Part shown: one piece after another, positions 22,511-34,736 of the stretch
Numbering within the stretch: the stretch's first letter is position 1
Layout of the letters: each line of letters starts with the position of its first letter
Assembly (NCBI RefSeq): GCF_003597395.2
Contig: NC_133770.1
Span: 79,397,634 to 79,461,633 of the forward strand
DNA: 64,000 nt
DNA from: Chelonoidis abingdonii
Lineage: Eukaryota > Chordata > Testudines > Testudinidae
Reading direction: 5' to 3'
Translations under genes and position numbers: made by a program
Notes under the pieces: model-generated
Database searches by the model: none
Seen by the model: the letters and a program-made list of their open reading frames with translations, nothing else
Told to the model about the DNA's origin: nothing

Positions 22511-22520
22511 AGACTGATTT

Positions 22521-24060
22521 ATTCTCTCAACCCTAACAGTGCTCCTGCCAGATAATAGCTAATGCCCATTTCAGGGGAAGATTGTGCTGTAACTTCTCCT
22601 TCTGAGACTAGATAGAGGATTTCAGTTTCCAATACTTCAATTTGGCATCTTTCATGAATATTAACTTCTTTTTTTTACATTTCTCTCACTTTTTTTGTAT
22701 GAATTGGTCAGTTTAAAATTGTGAATGGCATGGAGCTTAGTTTAGAACAGTTTCAGCACAGTAAGAACCTTTCTGTGCTACATAATTCCATTAAGTATAA
22801 TAATCATTATGAAGTCAGTTGGAGTGCAAGATAACATATCTTAAGAACCTTCAAAGGAAAAAATATAACTGTATCTACCTAATTATACATCAAAGAGTAC
22901 TTTGGAATAAATTCTGTTATCAGCAATGTTAGATTTTTTTTTGTGCTCTACTTTCGTAATAATTTGAAAATACTGCTACTAGTATTAACCACAGATTTAT
23001 GCTCAGATATTAGAAGTGTCCAAATGTTCTTTTACAAATTCATTCTATTCCCATCATTAGAGATTCTCATTTCATATTTCTTGTAAGTCTAGTCCATTCT
23101 TCTTACAGAAGTATTTCCACTGTGGTCCATTTCTTAATAACTGCAGTCTTGTCACAGTTCAGCATAATATTTTAAAAGGGTATAAAGGTCCAGTTATACC
23201 AGTTTTGTATTTGCCATTTGTATTTCAGTTTTCAATTATTTTCATATGTGTTATCACCTTCTCTACAAAAATGTTTATATAGTGGAATTCTCATAGTATA
23301 TGCAAGAATGCATCAGACTCTGATACTTACCTTATACATTGTTGGGAAACATTTTTATTATACTTGCTATATAATATATAGAACTAAATTTACGCTGTGA
23401 CATTTGAGATTTGGCAGCATTACTCCCATGTATATTAATGGAAACTTTTGCTGCTGAAACATCCAATACAATGCTGAAAATGTACCCCTGAGTAGTATGA
23501 TAAAATGAAGTAAAACAAAATACTGCCTCAAGACATTTTGAGCCTAAATGCATATTTTAAACTTCATATCTTTAGGTTTGTCAGAAACCACACTTTTCCC
23601 AGTTTTGTTTTAATTTATCATTATTACTTGCTAACTTGCTAACATGCTTGATGCCTTGAAAGCATGCAATCTAAACGAGACTTGGGAGTCAGATCTTCCA
23701 ATGTGTAAAATGATATAACTCCACTGATTTATACCAGCTTGGGATCTGCCCCATAATATAGACAGCATGTACTGGGAAGCCCAGAGGAAAGAATGACTAA
23801 AATTCTTTTATTTTAATTCCATATTAATATTTTTGCTGATTCACATCTTGTGGGCATTCTGAAAGAAGGAAGTCTCTGGGATGGACCTGAATGAATAGAC
23901 AGTAGTAGGTTAGTGATCGGAATAGCCAGGGTGTCCCACACACAGGGGAAGTGTTGACAAAAACCAATGGAGGTAGAAAAAACAAATGAAGACTGGGATC
24001 ATTAGCAGAATGGAGAAAGGAGGATAGTGACATAATAAGAGACTAAAATAGAGTATAGGC
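22521..24060. other. Unassigned AT-rich stretch
   Basis: No gene. 23690-23757 resembles one arm of a fold-back repeat (TAACTCCACTGATTTATACC, then AGCTTGGGATCTGCCCC). Otherwise nothing. Confidence 0.4.
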
Positions 24061-24240
24061 CTGGTGGCGCAAGCGGTGGGTGGAGCTAACCACACCAAGT
24101 ATGTACCTACCAACGTGGAGGGTACTTACTTAGGGTGATTAGCACCTCTGCTGCTTGCCACACCATAGCTATGTTCTATTTTTAGCACACTAGTGCAGGT
24201 ATGTCTCCTTAAGATGAAATTTACACCTCCAGCATGAAGG
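24061..24240. mobile_element. Harbinger-like fragment
   Basis: Contains GCTATGTTCTATTTTTAGCA followed by CTAGTGCAGGTATGTCTCCTTAAG, similar to interior parts of the MITEs at 39413-39548 and 51243-51546 (shared TATTTTTAGCA / GCAGGTATGTCTCC). Terminal inverted ends are not intact. Confidence 0.45.
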
Positions 24241-25454
24241 CAGAGATGTAGTCCAGAGCAGAGTTATGTAGGGCTTTAAAGACAAGGAGTTTAAATTGAT
24301 GCAGTGGAAAATGAGCTGGTGGAAAACTTAAAGGAGAGAGGTGATGTGATCAGATCAGTAGGTGAAGATGATGAATTTTAGTGGCCATGTTTAGGATGGA
24401 CTGAAGGGGAACAATATAGATGTCAAAGAGGACACAGAGGAAGGAGGCTGTAGTAATCAAACCAGGAGATAGAGTATGGAGAAGAGCGTCATCTGCTTGA
24501 TTGGGGAGGGAGAGTCAGGTGCTCACAACACAGATATGTCTCCTCTATCTTTGCACTACCATCAAGATAAAGGCACATCCCTGACACAAAGGCCACTCTC
24601 CTGACAATTTTCAAATCCTTGCTCCAAGGCTAGAGCATTTCAAAGAAGTCTCAAGAATTTGAGCAAACCAATGTATTGTTCCTTAGATTTGTTCTCAGAA
24701 ATAGCTGGACTGTTTGGGCTGAAATTCTCAAAAAAAAAAAAAAAAAAAAAAAATTCAGCTGAAGGCAAACAACTGCTATGGAAAGATTTTTAAAAGTAGC
24801 AAAATTATAGCCAATGGAAAACTAAGTTTTATGATGGGAATTATTGAGCAATCTAAGTAACAGGTGGGGCTGGTAACCCCACCGATAATATGCACTGATT
24901 AAATAAAATTGTTTGACAAGCAGACTGAATATTTTTCCATTTTCTGATAGTGTAATACTGGAACTACAAAATAACCCCTCTGTTTCCAGAGCAGCTTGCA
25001 AGGCTTAAAAAAATGGCTAAAATTAAAGCCAATGGGAACCATATAGATAAATGGGAGTCATACAGCTAAAACATCACAAAACATTTAGCCATTTTCCCTT
25101 GGTACAAGTTTTCTGTTTAAAAAGGAACATCTCATTCAAATATTGAAACGTTGTTGCTAACTCACGCATTTAATAGTCCTTTTAAAAGCATTTTAAAATT
25201 CCTTCTTAGAAAGAAAAACACCTTAAATATTCTAATTCCCAGACCAGCAGTGTCACAGACCATTATGAAATCTTCCCCAAGTAAAATCTACTTTACAAAT
25301 GGGAAATGTTAATATTGTTATACAGTTAAGAGGTCGAATATTAAAATAAACTAGTAATAATACTTTGAACTTTTCTGTGAACTTCTATCCACAGACTGTG
25401 GAGAGCTGTACCTATATTACTAAGTTAAGATTCACATTTTCTCCGGAAAGTAGA
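24241..25454. other. Unassigned, with an A24 run
   Basis: An A24 tract occupies 24730-24753. 24260-24480 has a purine-rich texture like an old LINE 3' end on the minus strand but I cannot place it. No gene. Confidence 0.4.
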
Positions 25455-26624
25455 TGTTATGGGTTTGGTCACAGAGATCCCCCTGGGACTATCACCTGTT
25501 GTGCTGAAATTACCTCTGAGCCCATTTTCCCTATCAGCTTGGGACTCGGGAACCCTGTCTTGTTGAGCCAGCCATGCAAGCCTGCTGCAACACAGACCCA
25601 GGGTCTGAACCGCATCCCCAAAGCTGCAGGCTTTAACTGAAAACCACTCAGCAGGTACCCCTGTCTCCAGCACCCACACACCCAGCCCCCAATGGGATCC
25701 AAGCCCCAAATAAATCCATTTTACTCTGTATAAAACTTATACAGGGTAAAGTCATAAATTGTCTGCCCTCTATAACACTGATAAAGAGATATGCACAGCT
25801 GTTTGCTCCCCCAGGTATTAATCACTTACTCTGGGTTCAATAATAAACAAAAGTGATTTTATTAAAAATAAAAAGTAGGATTTAAGTGGTTTTAAATAAT
25901 AACAGACAGAACAAAGTAAGTTACCAAGCAAAATAAAACAAAACACACAAGTCTAAGCCTAATACAGTAAGAAACTGAATACAAGTAAATCTCACTCTCA
26001 GAGATGTTCCAATAAGCTTCTTTCACACACTAGACTCCTTCCTAGTCTGAGCCCAATCCTTTCCCCTGGTACATTTCTTGTTAGTTCCAACTCAGGTGGT
26101 AACTAGGGGATTTCTCATAACTGCCCTCCTTTGTTCAGTTCCACCCCCTTTTATAGCTTTGTCCCAAGGCGGGAATCCTTTGTCACTCTGGGTTCGTACC
26201 CTTCCTTCTAAATGGAAAAGCACCAGATTTAAGATGGGTTCCAGTATCAGGTGACGTGGTCACATGTCACTGTAAGACCTCATTCTTCATTACCCACATG
26301 CTGGCCCCCATGTCCACAAGAAGGCTTGCAGGTAAATAAACCAGCTACAGCCAATTGTCCTAGTCAATGGGAGCCATCAAGATTCTAAACCACCATTAAT
26401 GGCCCACATTTTGCATAATTACAATAGGACTTCAGAGTTAACTTCATATTTCTAGTTTTAGATACAAGAATGATACCTACATACAAATAGGATGAACACA
26501 CTCAGTAGATTATAAGCTTTGTAATGATACCTTACAAGAGACCTTTTGCATAAAGCATATTCCAGTTACATTATATTCACATTCCAAACATATTTTCATA
26601 AAGCATATTGGGTGCAACGTCATA
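25455..26624 (-). mobile_element. Solo LTR, minus strand, with 5-bp duplication
   Basis: Bounded by GTAGA on both sides (25450-25454 and 26625-26629), the 5-bp target duplication typical of LTR elements. It aligns along its first half with 55163-56361 (shared CAGAGATGTTCCAATAAGCTT and TTAGATACAAGAATGATACC-like blocks differ later). On the minus strand there is a TATA-like TATAAAAGGGG at 26147-26156 and AATAAA at 25863-25858, in the right order for U3-R-U5. No internal retroviral genes adjoin, so it is a recombined solo LTR. Whether it is an ERV or another LTR class cannot be told. Confidence 0.85.
26147..26156 (-). promoter_or_regulatory. TATA-like box of solo LTR
   Basis: On the minus strand the sequence reads GCTATAAAAGGGG. 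Position within the LTR (about 470 bp from its 5' end) fits a U3 promoter. The matching place in the 55-kb copy reads CTATATAAAG (55871-55880). Activity unknown. Confidence 0.45.
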
Positions 26625-26632
26625 GTAGAAAA

Positions 26633-26785
26633 CAGGATCATTCTCATTTTAGAGATGGGGAAACTGAGACCTAGAGAAAAAACAACTAATTTCTCCAAGG
26701 TCACCCAGATGATCACAGAAGAGCCAAGAAGAGAATGCAGAACTCCTATGCTTAGCCACAGGTCCATCCTTTCACTCTGTCATAA
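26633..26785 (+). mobile_element. MIR-like SINE
   Basis: TCTCATTTTAGAGATGGGGA then AACTGAGACCTAGAGA, then TCCAAGGTCACCCAGATGAT and GAATGCAGAACTCCTATGCT: the MIR core and 3' half. It begins directly beside the LTR target duplication. Confidence 0.65.
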
Positions 26786-29700
26786 AAATGAAATAAGGAG
26801 TTTTTTTAAGACATGTTCATACTTCCTAGATCTTATTTTGATCAAAAGCATAATAAAAGAAAACACTGTATGCCTTAATCTGGCAGACAAAAAGAAATTA
26901 AAAATCTGGCAGAGCCAATATGCTAGTTAAATATCAGGATCAAATGTACAACATGGTGAAAATGAAAAGCAAAGGTCCAGCAGTGTTTGGTCACTTTTCT
27001 GCAAGCTATTATTACAGACAAATGGGAATAAGGCTGTGTGGAAAGATTAAATTATCAGACGAAACATAAAATAGAGTTACCTGGATGTAAAGAAATTAAA
27101 GTGATGGGAAATGTGACTAATAATGAAGTGGGAGAAAGAAAACACACTGTTACATGCACTCATTTGTGCAGTGTGGGAGAGAATACACGCTATACCTCAC
27201 TTGATATGTAATACTCATCAAATTCTATCCCCCATCCATATCCCACGCAAAAGCTGTGGCTACGTATACTGCAGGGAAATATTACCACATGCTCATCAAC
27301 ATTGGAGTCTTACAGGGGACTGACCCCTCTAGACAGCAGAGGGTGAGGGGGGTGGGGCGGAGAGGAAAGGGGAGAATAACGAATGCAGTACTCTAGCATT
27401 ATCCTGAGATGATGCAAAAGGGACACAAGGGAATCTCTAGCTCTAAAATAGGCGATATGGGGAGATGCATGCCTAATGTTGATTAAAATCCAGTTTGTGC
27501 CCACAGAATTTAGCAGTTGGAGAATTCTTAGCTCATTTAAATATGACCTTTAAGCCTATCATGGTGCCTGAGTTGGAGTAATCTATTGCTGAAGAAGTGC
27601 TATTCAGGTTAAAGCTGCATTTAAGTATCATTAATTTACAATCCTAATATTTCCAAGATTTTTAAAAGTAATTGTTAAGTAACTAAGAGGAAAAATACTA
27701 ATTTCATGTAATTGCACCACTTCTCCAATCACATTACACGATAATAAGAAAAGATATGAGAAGCATGGAAGAAACTAGAGATTGAACAGTCCCAGAACAG
27801 TCCACGTTCCGTGATGAGAAGGCATTATGCCCCATCACTCACAATCGACACATAGTTCTTTCTATCGCTATTTATTTGGCACTGCAATTATAGCCAAATA
27901 AATAATATCAGAATGACTCCACTGAGGATGCTTCAAGTTATTTTTGTTTTGATTTTGTAATTAAAATTTTCGCAAAAATTACAATCCAAAACTGAGGGGT
28001 CCATGCATCTGAAACTTACATCCCACTTTGATTTGCCAGAGTTCAGATTTGATAACCTTCAGAATGGTTTTACCCTGAGTAGTGTTCCTTACTTGTAGCC
28101 AGGGATGGTTTTCTAGGTCTGTATTAATATGTAAATTCTACTGGATTCAGATCCAGTGCCCAGCTTTGGCCTGAGTAGCTGGACCAAAAAGAGCAATGGC
28201 CAGAGTACTTCAGTGGGACATAAGGACTTCCAGCACTTCCCCCTCCACCCACCCCCCACACACGCTGCACCCAATTTATTCAGAAAATGGAGTACAAAAG
28301 GATCCGTGTGTTATTTTATTATGTATTTATCATCTTGTGCCTACAGCACCCACTGAGCCAGGGCTCCACATTGCACTTGAGCTTGTATGAATCGCACCAA
28401 ATCCAGAGGCAACATTTTTCGTACCACCTGACAATTTCATTATGAAATGGATGAAATAATTTTAATACATAATTCCTAAAGTTGCAAAAACAAAATAAAC
28501 TTTAGTAGCATACCCAAAGTTTGCAAATGGAAAGGCTTCCATAATATCTTCCAATAAGGCTATAGGCAGTACTGCTTACATTTATCTCTCAAAAAATATA
28601 TCTGTATTAAAGGAGGAAATTTCCATCTGAGAAACTCAATATCGATTAGATAGTTTTTAAAAGTATAGTAAATTGAAGCTGTTTCCTAATGTATTTAGAG
28701 AAACTAATTCTCAGAATATGATATTTTTAACACAGTTCTGAACTCTCATTTTTCCTTCTCAGTTAAATATTATCAAGGACAACCATATCAAACTTCTGTT
28801 CGTAACAACAAAAAGTTTTTCTCATGTACCTCAACAAGACTTCTGTAATTTCAGTAATCTGAATTTGCACCAGGCAGCAGTAATTTTCTGCATTGTTTGC
28901 ACACATAATTCCAATTTATTAAAAAGAGTCCAAAAGATTGTTCATCATTTCTGACAAAGTCTCTTCCATCTTCTGAGTTGATTTAAATATAAGATGCAAT
29001 ATGATTTCACAGTCTTCTTTTTTATCAGCCTACAATGTTGAAGTGGAGATACTATACTCCATAAAGTTGTCAGTCACTGCAAATGGAAAATAATTTACAT
29101 ATTCTGAGGCTTGAAAAACACAATGACTTTACTAAAATAATGTCAAATGAGAAAAAGGGAAATAGGAAACAGTTTTTCTATCAGAGAGGGAACTAAAACA
29201 AGAGATCTCTAATACAAGAACTAACCAGGTGTTTTACTTCCTAAAATCTCACAGAAATCAATGCATTTTCAGTTACCTGACGGATGGTCTGATCTTGAGC
29301 AAGTTACAAAAGGAATCCAAGGTCACTAATTTAATGTCACAGTTTTGGAATGTTAGAATACTTGCTAATAAAAATATTGAGTTTCAGTAATCTTTATTAT
29401 AATGTAAAGAGTAAGCTTTTCAAAAGCTCTCAGCATTGGTCTAGCCAATAATAAAATTCCCATCCACCTCAATGGGAGTAGCTGAATACTATCAAAAATC
29501 CGACTCTGTATGGAACAGCAGCTCCTAAGACTTCCAATCCATTCTTGTGTTGTCTCACAGTAGGATACTAATAAATTTATAAGTAAGCTAGATTAAAAAA
29601 TATATTAACTGTCCAAAAAGTTATGCTACTAATTTGTCACTGAAAGTCATGATTCTCAATTCCTGCACAATATACTCTTATTCTGGAGTGTGTGTTTTCA

Positions 29701-30469
29701 TTAGGAGTATATCTTACAAAGATCAGTCACACTGAATACATTTTTTAGAAAATTTTAGAGTTTATCCTGCCTTGGCTGATCTCTTGATGCAATCTTAAGT
29801 CAAAATTTTAAACCTGAAAATTGGACTCAAACACCTCTTCCATAATATATTATATTAAGTCATCATACATAAATATATGTTGATATTACCATCTATTTCT
29901 GTGGTAGCTATGTGGTAGCTGGTAGCAGTGTTGTAGTTAAAAATCTGTCATCATTACTATTAGAAATTCCCAATTTCCAAGGTTTATCATTCAGCTTTAC
30001 AATGTAATACCCTAATCTTGCACCACTTACTCATGTGAGGAATCCTTATTCGCACAAGTACCCCAATTAATTAATCACTTCAGTTAAGGATCCAGGACTG
30101 CACCCTAATTTGAGGATAACATTTACAAATTAAGATTTAGCTTGAAGGCAAATGTCTTTCTTTTTTCCCCTCCACATATAAAACAAAGTATAAGGTCTTC
30201 AGAAATGAAACGTAAACTCCAAATTGTTTTCAGTGTAAAAAACAGGAAATGTATCAAGCGATTAGTCATTATTGTGGTGTGAGGGTACTGGCTATTTTAA
30301 AAGAAATCTCTGAAATGTGGCATAGATGTTTATCTTTGCTTTGTGCTGCAGCCAGTACTTTTTGGAAAATATTCTGATGGATTTTACTATGAATTTTACT
30401 TGAGATGCTGAGTTTAACATACTTTTCAAGGTACGCATTTACTGAAAACACAAAGCAAATTCCAAACTG
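26786..30469. other. Long unassigned AT-rich stretch
   Basis: About 3.7 kb with almost no recognisable repeat, the longest such interval here. 28309-28385 may be a minus-strand copy of the SINE-like tail (CAGCACCCACTGAGCC block) and 29420-29500 a fold-back fragment. No convincing exon: open frames are 60-66 codons. It may be unique intergenic or intronic DNA. Confidence 0.45.
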
Positions 30470-30578
30470 AAGGTGCTGGTTGCACTGAAGGGCTGAGATA
30501 GCAGAGCTCCTGGGTCATTGGGGTCCAAGCATGACATCAGGTTCTCCAAGGCAAAAGTCCATCTGGATAAATCTGTCA
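30470..30578. repeat. Unclassified repeat block, copy A
   Basis: Aligns with 31941-32065: shared GGTTGCA-TG-A-GGGCTGAG, TTGG-GTCCAAGCA, and CAAGGCAAAAGTC followed by CGGATAAA/TGGATAAA. Same orientation, 1.47 kb apart. Confidence 0.65.
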
Positions 30579-30771
30579 GTCAGATCCACATCAAGTTTTT
30601 GTTTTTAAAAAGTGTCTTAATATTGACTTTAGTTGGCAAATAATGGGCTTTTAAAAAATACTATAAATGTATGTAGGCATTTCAGGTCTGATCTTTTCTA
30701 TGAAGGCACTAGTACATCATAAAACAGCAGGAATTAATTATCAATTCAGGGAAACGTGATTATCCAATTAT

Positions 30772-30900
30772 CATTATTATTATTATTTAATATTTGTATG
30801 TAGGTAGCACTTAGATGTCCTAGTCAGGGAATGGGTCCCCAATGCACTGGGAACTGTATGCACATATAATAAAGACCAAAGAGCTTACAGTCTACATACT
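30772..30900 (-). mobile_element. SINE/MIR-like tail, minus strand
   Basis: ATTATTATTATTATTTAATA then GTAGCACTTAGATGTCC...CACTGGGAACTGTATGCACA and AAAGAGCTTACAGTCTACA: the complement of the tail family at 18027 and 57787. Confidence 0.6.
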
Positions 30901-31139
30901 ACATCCTTGTCCTTACAGAAGCATGAATTGGCAGCTGAGGACCCTGACATCCCCTGGGGGTGCCAGTGCATTGATAGACCTGTTGTATCATGTGAGGTAC
31001 CAATATGCCAGAAGATGTGCTGAAGCACTGTGAGGGTTCAAGTGCCATAACTCTTGAGGCACTGACGATTCCAGAGGAGTAGAGCAGAGTGAACATTTTG
31101 GGAGGATGCTTCTTTTTGATGAAAAATGAAGATTCAGAT

Positions 31140-31490
31140 CAACTGAAACATTTAGCGAACTCACGCTGAATTCAACAAATTGTTTCAGTAGAAACCCTGC
31201 CACTCCACCCCACCCCTCACCAAAAAAAAAGTTGAAATATTTTCTTTTGCCATTTTCAAAACTAAATGTTTGACTTCTAAATGACTTTTCTTTTTGAATT
31301 TTCCTTCAATTTTATTTAATTATTTTTAAAAAGATAAAGAAAAACTCCAAAGTGAAGCTAAACAAATGTTTCATTTGACCAAAAACAAAAAATATTTGAC
31401 ATATTCAGTTCACCAGAACAAAAAATAAAACTCACTCTGGGTAACCCAAAATAATTTTTTCTAAAATTTTACAGTTCCAAAAAATCAGTT
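31140..31490. repeat. AT-rich fold-back repeat
   Basis: Runs of AAATGTTT, GAAATATTTT and TTTTCAAAAC with complementary segments (for example AAACAAATGTTTCATTTGACC). Similar texture to 10640-10770. Non-coding. Confidence 0.4.
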
Positions 31491-31589
31491 TTTCTCACAG
31501 TTCTAAGGAGAAGAGTGAAGGACCCAGTGCAGTGGAGGCCGATGAAACAGTCCAGCTGCCTATGCAGCACTGTATTAGCCAGTGATATT

Positions 31590-32065
31590 GCCTGTGCATC
31601 ACTGGGGTCAGCAAGGAGCCTGCACTCTGAGGCAGTAAAGATGCAAGTATGTGGGGACTGGTGAGGTGCTCGTGCACCCAAGTTACTCAAGGTACCATTG
31701 AGCTAAGGCACCTAGAGTCTCAGGTAGAGGTGGCATTGGTGTCCCAGGGCAATGAAGGTGCTGGTGCATGAAGTACTTAAGGTGCTTGTTAGCTGAGTTG
31801 TCTGTCCACTAGAGCAGGGGTGTTTGTGTATGGAGGTGGAGGAGGGATTGGTATGTCAAGAAAATGGAGGTGTGGGTACATCACATCTCACAAGGTGCCA
31901 ATGAGCCAAGGCATTTGTGCACAGAGTTATTCACGGCACCAAGGGAGGTGCATGGTTGCATTGGAGGGCTGAGGCAATGGAGCATCTGTGTTCCAACAGG
32001 AACATTGGTGTCCAAGCACTAGATCTGGTTCATCAAGGCAAAAGTCTACCCGGATAAACCAGTCT
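31590..32065. repeat. Degenerate tandem-like repeat, including copy B of the 30.5-kb block
   Basis: Related phrases recur: CAAGGTACCATTGAGCTAAG (31688), TTAAGGTGCTTGTTAGCTGA (31778) and CAAGGTGCCAATGAGCCAAG (31891), spaced 90-113 bp apart. GTGCATG and GGCATTGGTGTC motifs recur between them. The last part (31941-32065) matches 30470-30578. Stops interrupt all frames, so no repeat protein is encoded now. Confidence 0.55.
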
Positions 32066-32993
32066 TGGCCCAGCAGAGCCTCACAGCTAAGTCGCTGTCA
32101 CAGTGCAAGAAGCAGCTGTTATCAACACATCAAGTTCAGCCATCAGAGAACCGATAGAGGAGAAATAAAATAGAAAAACACAACACAAAAATTATCAGCA
32201 AATACTGATGAACTGAAAATGTGCTGAATAACTGAAAATAGCATGGGGAAATTTTGATTCAGAGACAGGAGCTGGTAGCAAGACAAGCTCACAGGACTGC
32301 TAGCTATGGGAATAGCTAACATCCAAGCCTTAGGCAGTAGCCACAAAGAAGAAAGCCCACTTGCTAAACAGCTGGTACCTTGGGCAAGCCTTAGAAAGAC
32401 TAAATTAATATTTCAGTGCAAGCGATACCAAGAGCTGAAGGAAAGAGGAAGCCTCAGATTAATGAGGCTCACTGGGAATTAAGGAAATAATGACAAAAAG
32501 CAGGGACAGCAGCAACAACAGCTGTGTGAGAACCGTTGGCAGCAGCTCCTGGGGTAAGCTTCCTCACTGATCCCAGCTGAAAAGTTGCTGTCTGAAGTGT
32601 TCTTGGGCCTGCAATACCTGAGGTTAGAGCATGCTTAGTAGGACAAAAAGCCCACAAGTCAGCCTGCAGACCCTCAGAGGGTCACAAATCTCAAGAATCA
32701 GGGAGTTTCACGAGCTGATTTGCACTGGAGGATGAAACGCAAGAGTGAGAGTCCTGCACTGATCAAATCATTAGAGAAATTAAATTGACACTCAAAAAGT
32801 AAATTTATGAACCCAGAATAAACTGAAAAAATCCAGGAAATGAAGTTCTCATGTTATGTAAATTTACTTTTTTTAATAGTTCTTTTGCCATGAACAAGGT
32901 GCCCAGATTTTGACCAGCTGAGAGCTACATTTGCAACTTGCCCAGATCCCCAGGGCCAAGCTAATCTACTTAAAAGGAGTAGACTGTAGCCAT
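32066..32993. other. No recognised feature
   Basis: Purine-rich in places. No gene or known element seen. Confidence 0.4.
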
Positions 32994-33006
32994 CTTTAAT
33001 ATAGAT

Positions 33007-33034
33007 CCAGACTAACACGGCTACCCCTCTGATA
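33007..33034 (+). mobile_element. 28-bp Penelope-like 3' end insertion
   Basis: Only the last 28 bases of the Penelope terminus (starting CCAGACTAAC, ending CTCTGATA) are present, exactly between two copies of CTTTAATATAGAT at 32994-33006 and 33035-33047. The same terminus is seen at 16060-16098 and, inverted, at 7226. The 13-bp duplication length equals that of the 7226-9527 insertion. Confidence 0.88.
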
Positions 33035-33047
33035 CTTTAATATAGAT

Positions 33048-33785
33048 GTGTGTTCTTAGGCAATTAAAGATCCTGACATGCAATGCTATATCTTGATCCA
33101 TACAGCCTTCTGTTCAAATTGGTATGGAACACTTCCTTCTGGGATCTCCATAAGCCTCTCCTTCACAAACTGTGGGCCACATTTGCCCACCTCTGAAGTA
33201 GAAGAAAGAAAAAAAGAGAGTCCAAATAGCTCTGAAATTTTAACAGGTTCCTCAGCAAAGTATTAGAATCATATTTACAACTTTATGCAGATCCAAGATT
33301 ATGCAGAGATATTCAGAAGAAAAATTAAATGAGGAAACAGGAACAAATGTTCATGCATAGTTTATCATTCACGCCAGTCTAGAAAAGCATATTATACCCC
33401 AAAGAAAGAAGCTGTAACTCAAGCGCATACCAGTATATCTATTGTTTTCCTGCAAATTAATTATCCATCACTGCATCATAATATAACCCCATAAAGTAAG
33501 ATTCTTTTACACTGAAGTATTACAGAAATGTAATACCTTCCAAGATGTTTTACAGCCCTACATTCTACAATTTCCAGGTTTAAGCAAAAATAAAAATGCA
33601 AGATAAATAAGAAATTCACATTTCTGACCATTAAGGCAAGCCATGTACATTCAATAAAACTTTCTTTTAAAACCAATATCATCAAAAATAGTCTGAACAC
33701 AAGGATCAAAGTTTAAAACCTAAGTTGATTAGCACCTCCAACTCCCCATGGATAAATTCTTTACAGCCTTGTTTCTCACTTAAGA
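33048..33785. other. No recognised feature
   Basis: No gene or element recognised. Confidence 0.4.
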
Positions 33786-33930
33786 ATAGTCATACCATAT
33801 CAAACCAACAGTCCATCCAAATTAGTATCCTGTCTCCTACGGTAGCCATGACCTTATCCTATAAGGAAAGATGTAAACTCACCTCCCTAATAGACAATTG
33901 TGCAACAATGTGCTTCAGGAAGTTAGAGGT
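33786..33930 (-). mobile_element. CR1-like 3' tail fragment, minus strand
   Basis: AAGAATAGTCATACCATATC, then CCAACAGTCCATCC...AGTATCCTGTCTCC. This resembles the complement of the CR1 3' tail (AGAATGGCCATACTGGGTCAGACC..., AGTATCCTGTCTTC in reptiles). No coding part. Confidence 0.55.
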
Positions 33931-34736
33931 TGACTTATGTCCAGAAGCATGAGAATAGATATCTGTTAAACATTTTTATCTTAGCTAGTGTAACTGGGGA
34001 CTGCATCTTGACATGGTGGAAAGGGTTGTGTGTTCCAATGACCCTGAGAGATGTGCTGGTAGGAGCTTTAACTCCTGGTAGGGCCACTCAAGCCAGACAG
34101 ACCAAAGGGGAAGGACCAGATGAAAAGCAGTCTACATGGCAACTGGCTGAAACCAAGTGCTGAGCAGCATTCAGGTAACTTAGCAAACCTCAGGAAAATG
34201 CCAACAGTTTCAGTGGGATGAGTGCCTGGGAAGAGGTACCATCAAAAGATGGAAGAGTTAAATCAATGAATTAACTAATGGCAGCCACAAACTAGAGGAA
34301 CGACAATGGAAAAGAACTCTCTAATTTCTCCCATGGGATTTTTCATGGCAGAACAAAGGCAAACCTTTAATCCACATGCAGTGTGGTGAACAGAGACCCT
34401 CCCATATTAGAAGGTGCAACAAACTATACTCGGGAGGAGGTTCTGGTGAGTAAGAGTACTGGTTGTGGTTATGATGGTGCTGTATGAAATCTGTCAGAAA
34501 GTACAGTGCCTGATGTTTGCATCAAAGAAAAGTGTGATCTGAATCTTCTTAAATGAATTATCAGAGTAGGAACATGGAGTCTGAGGAGTACATAGGAAGG
34601 GAAGCCCACCACTGTGACCAAAGAATTGGAAAGATAAAAGATAGACAGCTGCGGAATCTCTGCGCTATGATGAAATGTCAGGGGCCATTTCATGACAATG
34701 GATGGATATGGATGGAGTGCTACTAAGGAATGCTAA

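Larger units (their letters stand above)
21454..22520 (-). mobile_element. Penelope-like element, 5'-truncated, minus strand
   Basis: Starts at the element 3' terminus (complement CAGGTTTCAGAG) and reads away on the minus strand: terminal repeat with a decayed hammerhead-like motif (21536-21580), about 240 bp of spacer, GIY-YIG endonuclease (21848-22087), and the linker to the reverse transcriptase (22142-22510). The RT itself is absent. A short inverted segment in its terminal repeat is described separately. Subfamily B (GGCACCTTAGAGACTAACA type), shared with 41.5-42.8 kb. Confidence 0.88.

Noticed and set aside
24058..24090. tRNA-like sequence near GGCCTGGTGGCGCAAGCGGTGG
   Set aside because: It has a faint A-box look but no B box and no cloverleaf; not a tRNA gene.
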